NCBI GenBank assembly: GCA_030386875.1
Contig: CM059573.1
Coordinates: forward strand, 31,041,891 to 31,105,890
From: Morinoia aosen
Taxonomy: Eukaryota; Arthropoda; Malacostraca; Amphipoda; Talitridae
Direction of reading: 5' to 3'
DNA: 64,000 nt
The notes below the pieces were generated by a model. It ran no database searches. It saw only the letters and a program-made list of their open reading frames with translations, and was not told where the DNA came from. Below are positions 44,467 to 56,779 of this stretch, piece after piece. The stretch's first letter is position 1. The number at the start of each line of letters is the position of its first letter. A program made the position numbers and the translations under genes.

Positions 44467-45610
44467 GGGGATCATCTGGGTTTGAGACCTTTTTTCGTCC
44501 GATTCGTTTGAAAATTGACCAGTATATGTCTTTTGTGAAAGTAAACGTTTTTTACTCATGTCATTTCTTAGATTTAGGCCTTAGTTTTTTTTGACGAAAA
44601 ATGTGTTTTTTTTATATTTTTATTGATATTTCAGATTGGAACTCCTCCTTCAGTTTTGATGCTAGAACAAAAACAAAGACAGTTTTAGAACCCTTGGAAC
44701 ATTTCTAACAAACCCTCATTCAGTTTTTTTCAAATTCAAATTATTTCTATTTTTTCAAAATTTTTGGAAATTTCAAAAATCAGCAACAATTTTTTGGGTT
44801 TAGAGCTATATATTTCTTCAAAGAATTCAAATTTGAAATAAAGCAGAACAAACGTTTGTTAGAAATGTTCCAAGGATTCTAAAACTGTCGTTGGATTTGT
44901 TCTAGCATCAAAACTCGAGTACTAGTCCCAGGATGAATGTTGAAAATTCAAAGTGTTGGGTATAAGCCAAAAATAAAATTTTGTGTTGAAGTGTAATATA
45001 ATGAACAATTGATGTAATTGAATGCAGTTTTAATTTTTATTTCGATACTTTCCATACATAACTTCATATTCAAACTGTGAATTGTGATTTCAAAAAAAAA
45101 TTATAAAATTTTTTCCTTTTTTATCTAAAAAATATTTTTTTCTTTTTTCAGTCTGATTCTTATGAAATTTGACTATAATATGTAACTTTTGAAAAGAAAC
45201 ACAATTGATTCCATTCATTTTCTTGATTCAGGCCTTAGATTTTGCAAAAATTTGACATATTTGTTTTTAAGTATTGATATTTCACTAATATTGATTTTTC
45301 AAAATGGGACTCCTCCTTCAGTTTTGATGCTAGAACAAAAACAAATGCAGTTTTAGAATCCTAACACACTCACGTTCGGCTTATTTTCCATCTCCCATTT
45401 GTTCTCTTTTTACATGGGGTCAAAATCGGGAAAATTGAAATATTTTGGTCCCTTCACCCCCCCCCCCCCCCGGGAGGGGGGGGAATTATTGTCGTAGCGC
45501 CATAAAATTTTAGGAACGAATAGTCCACCAACTAAGGGTCCTTCTACAACAAAAACATGCAAAATGACCATGACATCGACAGGATCTGGCAAAGGCCTCG
45601 GATGATCCCC
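44467..45610. mobile_element. TTAA-flanked DNA element, 1.14 kb (piggyBac-like target)
   Basis: GGGGATCATC and GATGATCCCC are exact 10-bp inverted ends, flanked by TTAA at 44463-44466 and 45611-45614. TTAA duplication is the hallmark of piggyBac-type transposition. Internally the ATGCTAGAACAAAAACAAAGA block is present inverted and again direct (about 44660, 44890, 45330). A C15/G8 tract lies at 45449-45482. No transposase. A truncated relative is at 20964-21790. Confidence 0.75.
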
Positions 45611-45619
45611 TTAAATCTG

Positions 45620-47870
45620 TGTTTAAATGATGCATTTTCTTCGCTCCCTTGAAACATCTTTTGATGCGGCGAAAGAGTCGTAAACTAACAAATTTGTGGT
45701 CAATTTTGCTTCTATTGCTAGATTTCTTTTAAAATTTTATTCACGTTTGAAATTCAGAGCTATTTAGTCCATAAACGTATAGCTTGTGTCTTTTCCTTTT
45801 TTTCTACCTTAAGCGTTATCACACTCGTTCTAGACATTCTTTTTGTCAGTTTTTCAAGCCGGACTTGCTAATTCTTTCTCTTAATTCAGTACCTGTGTGA
45901 TATCTTTTCAAGCTATTTGTTTCTAAATTTCAGTGTTAGCTTCGCCTTTAGCGGAACTGCTAATTACAGTGAAGGTTCAACAATAGACATAGTAGTAATT
46001 CTTTCATGTCCAGGTTTCTGTTTTCACAGTGTTTTTCTATTTATTGCACGTTCATGTGTGGTTTCGCTGTTTTGTACTGGGTTGTGACACCAATTTCGGA
46101 TGGAAACAAGAAGCAACAACCTTAAAATTTCCCTCTGCCAGAGAAAAAATGTCTGGTGTGAGTCATTTAACAGAATGACTTTGAACCTCAGGACTTCTGC
46201 GTTTTTTGAATATTACATTTTCATAAAAGGACACCATATGAAAGGAAGTATTGAAATGACCAGATGGAAGATCTCTCCCTGTTTAAAAAAGTCGCCCCGT
46301 GCAAATCGATGATACTTTTCTGGCTATATTTTACGGAAAGCCCTCTTACTCGTGCTCAACGCCGCCAACTGAACGTTCGCAAGATGATAAACGACAGCAG
46401 GCTCTCGAACACAGCTACTAAGTCAGTTTCTTGCGCACGAAATTTTCGATTTTGATAGCTTTGTTGTTGTTATGAAGAAAAACTTCACATAGAAAGATAT
46501 GTATTAATGCAATGATAATATCGAATTCATATGAGAATATTCAGGATCTTCTATTTTAACAGCAGTCGACGCACCTAATATTTTTAGAAGTCTTGATCTT
46601 CAAAAATTTAAAAAAATATTGAAATTAGTAGCATCAAATTTGTTTAGATTTTTAGCAGCGACTTTCAGCGCTACGGGTGGACGATGTTAGAGAGTCTACT
46701 GTCTTACTTTTTTTCAGCATGACGCTACAGAGCCTGCATTGATATATACGTTCAGCCATACGTTAAGTTTTTTGAACGATCTTGGCCATTCTAATTATAA
46801 AATTGTACACATAGGAAAGCATATGGGGTTTATCAGCGGTCAAAAAATCGAAAATTGTATAATTTCTTCCTGGAGCCTTTATTACAGCAATTTTTATCTA
46901 CTTCTGTTTTCTGAAGAACTATAGTCGTCTAACAAAGCCTCAAACCGAATTTCATAGAAAAATGCCTTCAAAGACAGAGATAGATGACCCATGTGTGATG
47001 CTTTCCTATAAAATTTTCTAGAGAAAATATATTTCTTGGTGGAAATAAATAAGAAAAACTCGTTCCGACACTACTGTATAAAATCCATATGAAACCATCG
47101 CTTACATTCAAAGGTGATAAAATACAGGGCCCCAAAGAATACTTCTGGGGCTGCAAGTGAGTTGAAAGCATTCGATATTACCTCTCTGCAGAAGGGTAAC
47201 ACCGAATGCGTACAGATCCTTGAATATAGTGTTGTTTTATTTCTAGTAAAAAGATGACTGGTATGAGCTTGGGAATAATAGACGCTTGAAATGGGAAAAA
47301 TAAAAGCGAGGAATAAGGCCTTTATTGGCAACATTATGTATAAATGTTTTACCGTTATAATTGAACGTTTCGATTCAATGGGTTATTCTCAACAAATTGC
47401 TCTGAAATGAAAAAATGTCCAAGGTAAATGTAAAAGGCAAATAATAAAAAAGGGAAAAAGGAAAATTAAATAGAATCGCAAACCCCTTGCAAAGGAAAAG
47501 CGGATTGGGAGTTATTTAAAATAGGCTTTCGTTGTAAAATATTAAAGCAACAACATAATTCGCACATCAACGGGGTTTTAAGCAGTGGCTACAATTTTAA
47601 AATCCTCTAATTTGATTGTAAGATTGTATCTTTCAGCTTGGGCTCGTATAGCTTAATGAGAAGGAGCAAAAGAACGGTTCGTGCGATAGCTTCCGCCAGC
47701 ATGCTCTGCAACGCGAATGTCAACAGTGCTTCACCTAATTAGTTATAATGTGGTGAGCGTAATTTCTGACAATACCAGAGTGTATCGTAAAGTTTTTGAA
47801 CAATTTTCAGACCGATTTTCTAAAACTTCCATATCTATTCATTTAGAGAAGACAACAATATGTCTTTCCT
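45620..47870. other. Anonymous AT-rich sequence
   Basis: Open frames at 46100-46312, 46264-46455, 46739-46924 and 47071-47334 (minus) show no convincing domain. No repeats shared with the window were noticed. Confidence 0.3.
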
Positions 47871-47878
47871 TTTAGAGC

Positions 47879-47925
47879 AGTGGTTCTTAACCCCTGGGTC
47901 GCGACCCGAATTAAGGCTTTATTGA
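47879..47925 (+). mobile_element. Orphan hAT-type terminus
   Basis: CAGTGGTTCTTAACCCCTGG followed by GTCGCGACCC is the 5' end signature of BED-type hAT elements, similar to the ends of the element at 53505. No matching right end was found within several kilobases. Confidence 0.5.
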
Positions 47926-47929
47926 AACA

Positions 47930-49755
47930 TACACTGCTTTATTAGAGGGAAAGTTTGTAGGAATGTTACAAACATAGGAACATTTCCAAGAATTAGATGT
48001 CCACGTTCAAAAACGCGCGTTTAGAATTCTATCGCGTACTAATGATGAAATTGGTATTGATACCTTCGTCGATGATGAACGATTCTGAGCCATTATAGTG
48101 GCGGAGACGTAGGGAGATGTCACGCTGTTGTACTCTCGTGCATGAAATTTTGCCTGGTGTTCACTTTAACGATGATGGATGTTCTCAGGCTCAGTTAGAA
48201 AAGTGGGCGAGTGATGCTTTTGTGCAATTGCTGGAACTCGCTTCGGGTGCGCACATTGCGGGTATCGAAACTTGATAAGTTGAGGCGTTCTTTAAATTCT
48301 TGCAGGCGGCGCTTGGGAAATTTTACCAGTGTCGGATGACTGATTTTACGGTCAACACTGGTGGTGCTCAGTGGGTTTAAAAGCCACCGTCTGAGAAGCC
48401 GTCATTGCGAGCTTATGAGAACCTTGAACGAATGATATTACGGGTAAGGTTTTGTGTCGTCCATATTTCTACGTTAAGGTTGGAGCAAATGTATTATGCT
48501 TTTAATAATAATTTTCGAACGTAGCTGCACTAGATGTTCTTTCAGATAGAGCAACCTTCCGAGTGGTTGAGCGAGTTTCATTTCGATTCATTATGAATTT
48601 ATTTTGCGAGCTGTATAGGGAAAAAGGGAGATAATTTAATTTTTTTTCACTGAGTAGAAGTTGAATGGCCAACTTTCGACGAGACGGATAGCTACTGAAA
48701 TGTGAGTGAGGGCTTGGTGCGCGATTAGATTAAAAAAATTGCCTTTTAAAGTTAGATGGAAGAAAAATACCTACGGGAAGTCGGCACGCGGGAGATGGGT
48801 AGACGAGAAGAGGAATAAGGGTAAACAGAACATGGGGTCAGTGATGGCAGGATGCTTGCGATTAGCCAGTTTGTCACTGCTGAGCCAGGCTCGTCTTTCT
48901 TGCTGACCTGCTAGAGAAAAATAATGCTTAAACTCTTCCATTGGAAGATGGCTATAGTACGTCATTCAAGAAACCTCTTATTGCTAAGTATTCCTCATAT
49001 TGTTAAATAATTTCCTATCCTTGAATATAGTTCTATTTGCCACTATGAATGACATGGCAAATTTTTCAAGAGTTGTTAGATCAATTTCATTCCAGTTCTT
49101 TCGATGAACGTAAAAATTCCTTCATAACAGAAAAGCATAACAAAGAATTTTCATCTGCCACATTAAACTTTTACGTCACAAGTTGACAAATTTTGTCCCT
49201 CGAGGGAACTAAATTATTTGTTGATAGGGTAGTGTAAACCAATGTCACGTATGAGAAATCGATTTTGTGCGTCAGAAACTTTCTTTATTGTTTTTTTTTT
49301 TCAACAGAAAAAACATGTTCAAAAATAATCACTGTACTGTATTTTTCAAGAGTTGCTAGTTTACCGGTGTATAATTTCTATTCCGTTGTGACACTGGTTA
49401 CCACCACCAAGCTGTTTGTTCCATGTTAGGGGTGGAAGTGATAAGGTGGGATGGATTGGGCGTTGAGGAAGTGGGGGCGAGTTTGCTTTCTGTTCATCTC
49501 AGTGCGAGAGTCGCTACACGGCTTCAACGAGCCAGCATAAGTTTACACATAGGACCAGTCTGGTCTGCTTGTTAAAAGTCATCAATACTGAGCACATTTT
49601 GAAACTGAATTTCACTTTTATCTTCTAGTGAGGTAGAAACCTCTTACACAGACACATAGTTCGAGGTCTTTTTTTCATTGATATTTCATTCCCCCACCTT
49701 CTAGTAATTTGATGCTCTGTTTACTTGGAGCGTCCGTTCATCGTCGCAGCTCAGA
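47930..49755. other. Anonymous sequence
   Basis: No gene recognised. A 66-codon open frame at 48706-48906 is open on both strands and has no motif. Confidence 0.3.
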
Positions 49756-49759
49756 ACAA

Positions 49760-52320
49760 CCTTGAGATCTATGTCGCCATCATTCGTCAATGTTTTAAAA
49801 ATGAAATTGCGTGTGGAAGGCTTGTCGAGATCAAGAACCTTAAGTATTTTTAAACTTTTGAATTAATCATACGTGTGAGCAGTATCTTTTAATTTTCTTA
49901 ACGCTTCAATTGCTCTTATTTGAAGCGTAACGAACAAATTGTTTTTTATTTTTATAAGTTCCGTGCTATGCTTCTATTCGGTATTGTAAAAGTGATGAAG
50001 CGGGCGTTAGGTAAAATATTTTCATAGCTTCTACAGGCATTACGTTTTTCATTTTACACAGGATTCAAACGGATTTTGATAATTTGGTAGTCATATGTGC
50101 TACATGCTCTTTGAATGTCAGATTATCTGTTATAATGCCTAGGAACTTACAGGAGTTGGTTTCTTCAATTTCGCCATCACCACATTTAATGCGTGGAGAG
50201 GAACACTTCTCTTGAATGAGAGTATAATGTATTTTGGGTCATCGGTATTAAGGCTTATTTTATTAGCTTTCAGACACATTACAACCTTTTTCAGCTCCTT
50301 ATTTATACTCTCCGCCATTAGAATGGGATTTTGAATAGAAAGATCCGTAGAAAGCGTGTTTTCATTGACAAAAATTATCAATTTGAAAAATGACGTAGGT
50401 TTTACTATATCTTTGATCAAGATTAAAAAAGGAGACGCCCAAGGAGAGTTCATGTCTAATTGTCAGTAGTTTCGACTGTGTCTCGCCAATAGCAACGCAT
50501 TGCTGCTGATTTGTGAGGCATGATCTGAACCACTCATGTGCAACTCCTCAAATGCCATAATAGGGGAGTTTCGAGAGTGAAATGCTATTGTCCACACTAT
50601 CTAAAGCTTTTCAAAGGTCAAGAAACACGAGAAAACAAGTTGTCCTTCATCTATATTGGAATAAGGGTATTGTAAATGACTGGAAACAACCTGTGTTGTT
50701 GAGTTTTCAGAATGAAAATCGAATTGCCTATAGTAAAAAAAAATTGTTGAAAACAAGAATACACTTTTTATACAAAGTTTTCTCGAATATATTTTAAATT
50801 GGTAGTATGAATATAGGCTTATAGTTGTTACCTCAGGTTTTTTCATTACCTTAAAAATAGTTGGTACTCTAACAATTTTGAGAGAGCTCGGGAAAATACC
50901 AAGAAAAAGCGACTGGTCAATAATATTTGGCATTAACTGTGCAAATATTTCAGTTTAAAATTTAAGTACCTAAGCAGGAAAAGTTTTTAATCCACTTGAT
51001 TTTTTTCAAGTGATTTATGCATGCGATTACCTCGGAAGAGTTACTGATATGATCCATGCCGTCCAAGTTATCAGCAGGTTCACTGGTAATACTATCAGCT
51101 AATTTTTTTCTTTGCTCACAAAAATTGTTGAACACAGTTGCAATATCTTTTTTCTCGTGACAGTTTTCATCATCTTGAACAACAGTCTCAATAGTTTTCG
51201 GAACACTACTATTCCGTTTAGAGTAAGAAATAAGCAGGAGCCGTGTTTATTAAAATCAGTTTTAAATTGAGTGAATTCGTCTGTAGAGTGATATTTTCAA
51301 TGCACTTATTTGATTTGTGACAAAATTCCTTGTTATACATTTCTCAAAATATTCGCACTGTATAGAGAAGAGCTAGTTACGCTTGACGTTTCTTTGTATT
51401 GATAACGAAGTCTTCAGTAATCCAGGGTTTTTGCTTATTTTTTGACTTTTTTGTACGATGATTAATTAAACGACATTGATCGTGTACAGTCATTTATTGC
51501 TTCATCATTGTTCATTGCATTATTTTTTGTTGATAGATGTCCAATGTTGGCATTATTTCTTCAGAATAGTGAGGATTGTTCCAAAATTAAGCTCAAAAAG
51601 GCAACGATATGAGTAATTTTTCGGTCTGTGGCTTGGCACAAGTAATATAGATAATTTCTTAATAAGAAATGCCGGGAAATGATTAGATACATTATAAGTT
51701 ATTATTCCTGTAAGGAAATCAATTGAATAAGTCGTAAAGATATTACCGAGCAGCGTAGCAGATGCTGATTAGACGCGTGTAGGCGTCGTGATGACTGAAA
51801 AGAAAGATCTAGACTTGAATCCATTTATGAAATTTGAGATTGGTTTGCAGCTTTCATGTTAAAAAAACGAAATTGAAGTCACCGTAGATTATTAGGTCAT
51901 TGTGAAGACTTTTTAAACTGCAACATTACACATTGAAATTCATTAAAGAAAGATACTTGAAGGCCTATACACGGTTCCAAGTATAATCCGTTTATCCTTT
52001 TTCATTAGTTCTATAAATAACGTTTCGATATGGTCACAATTATTCATAGCTGCTCTTGATATGATTCTCGAATCTATACATTAAAATAGTAGTTACTGAC
52101 GCCTCCGGCACGTTTATTATTATTACGTTCTGAATGATGGCTGTAATAAGATTTCTACATTTGAATCATGTGCTTAGTAAAGTCATCAAGCCAACTTTCG
52201 ATTCAGACATCAAAGTTACAATTTAGCTCAGGATAGTACAAATTATTTCTTCTATTTTTGGGCTGAGTTCCCAACAGTTTCAACACAACAGCAAAATATC
52301 ATGGCAACTCATTTTCATCG
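49760..52320 (-). pseudogene. Jockey/CR1-like LINE, endonuclease and reverse transcriptase, decayed
   Basis: Read from 52320 downwards, pieces appear in canonical order in changing frames. Endonuclease: an ESWLDDF block, GGVS, LFIELMKKDKRIILGTVYR (about 51965-52030) and LIIYGDFNF (about 51868-51905). Linker: KKDIATVFNNFCEQRKKLAD (about 51090-51155). RT: QFDFHSENSTTQVV, HEWFRSCLTNQQQ (about 50510-50550), then ANKISLNTDDPKYIILSFK (about 50195-50265). C-terminal part: CKFLGIITDNLTFKEHV, KLSKSV, LQIRAIEALRKLKDTAHTYD and LKILKVLDL (about 49830-50155). The protein would nick DNA and reverse transcribe the element RNA at the nick. Stops and shifts are numerous, including loss of the FADD box to FVNE. 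No 3' tail was identified. Confidence 0.75.
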
Positions 52321-52329
52321 ATTCATTAA

Positions 52330-53496
52330 ATTTTTGAGAATTAATATAGTATATTCACTGTTTCTATTTTCATTCATATTTGGATGTATTGTATTGAAAC
52401 GAAGAAAATAAGGGTCAATCTCGTCAGAGATATTTGCATGATCAGTCATTAAAATGGACTAAACAGTAAGTAATATGCAATGAAGAAAAAACACGAAAAA
52501 AGATGAAAAAAAGAGTAGAGGTGAAAATAAAATAATCCCATTTAAAAACAACTGAACTAAATTATAAAGTAAATAAGAAGATCATGAAAAGATGAGCCTA
52601 AAATCTAGCGCGATTTCATAAAGAGTACACGCACTCAATCCATGAGCAAGAACATTAGAATGCATAAATTGCTCATACACCATAGTGTGGTTACATAAGC
52701 TCGCATACACCAAGTAGTACCTGCATATAAAACAAAAGGTGTTACAAATGAAGAAATGGATTGAAATCGAAGTGACAGTGACGTGATAACTAACACAAAG
52801 ACCTTGAATGTCTAAATTATTTTTTGCACTTAGTAACATAGGTTACACTCAAATAAGAATTCAAACGGCAAATTTATGCATCAATTTAAATATACATTGC
52901 GTTACTTTTCCTCGAGTTATAAAGATTTGGGTTTAGAGGGGGAAATTGAATGGATTTATGAGGAAGAGCTAGTAAAGACATCCACCGCAACAGCTTTACT
53001 TCAGCTGTACAACCATAAGCTAACTCTGCATGACGATGAAGTTCATCTGCTTCACAAGCTTCCGACCATATTGTACTCTATCCCACTTGCTCAGCTCGCA
53101 AATAGATCGTCATTTAAAGTGATTGGTGACAGAAGGGTTGAACTAATGGGCAGCTCGTGCTCTACAGAAAGCTCAGCTGCAAACTCATTTTCTCTTGAAT
53201 GTTGAGTGTTCATTACGTTGATAAAAATTGGACTTGAATACCTTTTAAAACAAAATAATTATTTTGGAAGTCATCTATTAACGCAATGCGCTTGCAGAGC
53301 TTACTTCGTTTATGCATTGTTTGTAAGATCCCACCTTGTTGTTGTTCAGATAAAAACTATGCTAGTACTGGCAAACCCAATGTCTCTTTGAATATACTCA
53401 CCATAAGTTTCGTCCTCTCACTCTCTAATTAAAACGTAAAATGGGCTAACGCGGTAATAATAAATCAGTACTTTTCAGACCAGTAGAACTGTAACT
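52330..53496. other. Anonymous sequence with one 109-codon open frame
   Basis: The frame at 52876-53205 (+) encodes a mixed, leucine- and acid-rich protein without recognisable domains. It could be chance in AT-rich DNA. Nothing else recognised. Confidence 0.25.
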
Positions 53497-53504
53497 GTCT
53501 AGGT

Positions 53505-56500
53505 CATTGGTTCCCAACCTGGGGGTAAATTACCCCCTGGGGGTAATTTAGCAATTTTTCGGGGGTAATGGAGGGGTGATAGAAAAATGTTAAGAATTCT
53601 GAAAATCAAGTAAGCATTGGTGTTAGCATTAATGTTAACTTAGTCTTAGTATTTTAAGTTGTAAAGTAAACCTATTATAAGTAAGTAACAGAGCTAAAAC
53701 AAATAGCAACAAATATCAAAAACTAATATACAGTATTAGAAAAGAAAAAATCTATCGCTAAGTGTGTGGTAACCGAAAAGTATTTTCACAAGTATGCTTC
53801 AGGACACAAGTCACTCAGTAACCCCGATGACTCATCGACGAGTCCAGTACGCGTCACTCACTGCCCGAGTCTGCCTTTATTTCACACTGCCAGTTTCTCT
53901 ATGAGCATCAGCCGAGGTGGACATGAGCTGGTATGTATGTGTACTGACTGCCCTGTGCAGTTTATATTTAGTATTTACCCGCTGTTACTGTGAGTTTGTG
54001 TTATTAATTTTGTATAATATAATGTATGCGTGGTTTACGTTTTCAATGGTTTTGCTACCATTAGCGAAGTATGCGAGGCTGCGTACGTTCACTATAGTCT
54101 CGCGCTACAAGATGCTCTTGTGCTGACAAGCTTGATACATGCAGCCAGGCGAATGTATGCGTGTGAGCTTGCATCAGTGAACTTGGGTTAGCTGCCATGC
54201 GAGAAATTATGTACCTCGCGTTTTGCAGTGTATTCACGGATTTGCGTTGAATAGGTGTTGCGTTGAGGTTTTCAGTAGTGGTGTACTGAGGTTTTGGTGT
54301 TGCGGATTTGGCTTGTGATATTCGAGTTGTGTATGGAAGTGTAATTTAGTGTTTTAGTGCTACTGTGTATTCGAGTGTGTGAGTGCAGAATTTTTCATTT
54401 TTATTTTTAACACAGTTAAATAATTCCTATGCTGAATAAGCTCTTCTAATGTTATCTAGAATGCCATGAAAAACAAAGTAATAAGTTCTCAGTGCTCACT
54501 TTTTTATGCATTTTTTCTTTTTCTGCAGGTTGAACAATAAAATGTCCAAAAAGCGAACCTACTCTGACGGCTTTCTTCGCCATGGCTTTGTGAATTTAGC
54601 ATCCGGTGGAGAGGATCGGCCACAATGTGTGATTCGTCACAAAGACAAAGTGTTGGCAAATGAAAGCCAGAAACCATCGAAACTCTCAACTCACCTCCAG
54701 AAGTGCCATCTAAATCTTCAAAATAAGGATCAGGCTTATTTTCAGCGCCAGGCTGTAGCACTGAAGAATATCCAGTTCGGTTCATCTGGAATTCAAGCCC
54801 AAAAGCTTCAAGCTGCAGTCGAAGTATCCTACTTTGTTGCATATTAAGTTGCTGAACCAAAGAAATGCGCCACCATTGAAGAGAATCTGATTATGCCTTG
54901 TGCACACGAGATGATAAGCAAGGTGTGTGGGGAGGAGCAAGCGAAGAAACTGAGTGTCATATCTTTATCAAACGACACCATCCACAGACGAATCGATGAC
55001 ATGGCATCACAGATATTTTGTCCCAAGTTATAACAGAGATCAAAGAAAGCTCATATAGCCAATTCTTCTTGCAATTTGATGAATCGTGTGACACAGCCAG
55101 TTGTGCTGTTCTCCTTGGGTTCGTCCGTTACGTCCACCAGAACAGGATCAAAGAAGAGTTCCTATTGTGCGAGAATCTGCTGACAACCACGAAGGAAGAA
55201 GATGTCTTCAATATCATCAACAGTTTCTTTACCAAGAATGGATTGGATTGGAACAGCGTTCAACAGGTAGGGAGCGATGTTTATATAAGGTCCAAATTAG
55301 TATGAATACAATGAATTACATGGCATATAGTTATATACAGTCATATGCATGATTAACCCAAAAAAAATCGTGCGTCGTACTGAAAAACTAAAATACCAAA
55401 ATAATTAAATTAATACCATCTAATTATAACGCAAAATATAAGTAACAATGACTAACTGACGCAATCTATAATAATTTTCTTTTTAATCCAGGTCTTTGTC
55501 GATGGAGCTCCGGCGATGATGGGTGGTCATCGTGGATTACGGGGCCTCATACAAGCTGTCAATCCAGAAATTTCTGTAGATCATTGCATCATTCATCGGT
55601 ACTCTCTTGGATCGAAAAGCCTGCCTGGTAATCTGAAGTTAGTGTTTGAAGATGTGTTGAAAATCGTCAACTTCATCAAGTCCAGGGATGTGAATTCGCG
55701 CATATTCAAGGAGCTGTGCAAGGAAATGGGAGAACAGTATCAAGTTCTGCTTTACCACACTGATGTTCGCTGGTTGTCACGAGGCAAGGTTGTACATCAT
55801 GTCATTGAGCTCCGAAAGGCTATTCAGGAATTTCTGGAACAAAAAGGATCTCCTTTTGCTACCAAGTTCACTGATAAGGAGTGGCTTGCTCGACTTTGTT
55901 ACTTGGCTGACATAGTTGCGGACCTGAAGAGTGGTAATCTGCAACTCCAGGGCCGAAACACGACTGTCATTGATGCCCGTCACACTGTGACTGCATTTCT
56001 GGCGAAACTGAGACTCTGTATTTGGCGCTTGGAGAAAGGAGTGATCGCCCAGTTACCCACCCTAGACCAGTTTATTGCGTAGAATAGTCATGATACTGGA
56101 TCTCTATTACAGACCATCAACAAAGAGATGAGCGACGATTTGAAGGGGCTTGAAACAAGCATGCATCACTGCTTTCCAGAGAGTGACCAAGAAACAGCCA
56201 GGCTTCAGTGGATCATTCATCCCTTCTCTGTACCTGATGAGGCCATTCATGATGATGATTTCCTCGCAAAGGAGGAGTGGATCAAAATGCGAGCCAATGA
56301 AGCCTTGAAAATTGAATTCCAAAACCAAAATGCAGGTTCCTTTTGGATTTCACGACTAGCCGACTCGCCAACTCTGTCCAAGAGAGCCTTGAAGTTGTTG
56401 GTATCATTCTCAACAACGTATCTGTGCGAGAAGGGGTTTTCAACTGTGCTGGAGATGAAAACAAAAAAGAGGACTCGCTTGAATGTTGCAAACGATGCCA

Positions 56501-56765
56501 GGTTGGCACTTTCAACCACGAAGCCAAGAATTCCTCAACTAGCTTCAAATATGCAACTCCAACCATCTCACTGATGCTCATGACATCTTTGGTAAGTCAT
56601 TAGAGATGCAAAATGTACTAATACAATAAATAAAAGAAATTATCTCTAGTGTTTTAGTTTAGCCATATATATATATTAATGTTGACAACATTTTGTGAAT
56701 GGGGTAACATACTTAATGTGGCATGCTAAATTGGGTAACGAGCCGAAAAAGGTTGGGAACCACTG
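53505..56765 (+). mobile_element. hAT transposon, 3.26 kb, ends and target duplication intact
   Basis: The left end CATTGGTTCCCAACCT and right end AGGTTGGGAACCACTG are inverted repeats. The 8-bp GTCTAGGT is present on both sides exactly (53497-53504 and 56766-56773). A GGGGGTAA/TTACCCCC palindrome follows the left end. The body carries a BED-finger hAT transposase gene (separate entry). The exact target duplication indicates a comparatively recent insertion, but the gene is already broken. Confidence 0.92.
54542..56574 (+). pseudogene. BED-finger hAT transposase (ZBED5/SCAND3-like), spliced, disrupted
   Basis: Exon 1 begins with MSKKRTYSDGFLRHGF, just after a 3' splice site (CTGCAG, AG at 54527-54528), implying a 5'UTR intron. 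A BED-like finger follows (PQCVIRHKDK ... HLQKCH), with the second Cys replaced by Arg. A phase-0 intron, GTAGGG...AATCCAG, spans 55267-55491. RNase H core: FDESCDT (first Asp), then VDGAPAMMGG (second Asp) and DHCIIHR, then LLYHTDVRWLSRGKV. The C-terminal dimerisation region has KRALKLLVSFSTTYLCEKGF with the catalytic Glu in CEKGF. Disruptions: TAA at 54845, a frameshift near 55010, TAG at 56080. The protein would excise and reinsert the element by binding its ends. Similar domesticated proteins exist in animals, but the intact transposon ends show this is a mobile copy. Confidence 0.88.
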
Positions 56766-56779
56766 GTCTAGGTTATAAC

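Noticed and set aside
47071-47334. Minus-strand segment reading DLYAFGVTLLQ, reminiscent of a protein kinase exon
   Set aside because: Only about eleven residues match, no neighbouring kinase motifs are visible, and the bounding splice sites would give a very short exon.
54542-56574. Reading the BED/hAT gene as a domesticated host gene
   Set aside because: It sits inside intact hAT ends with an exact 8-bp duplication and is broken by stops and a frameshift, so it is a transposon copy.
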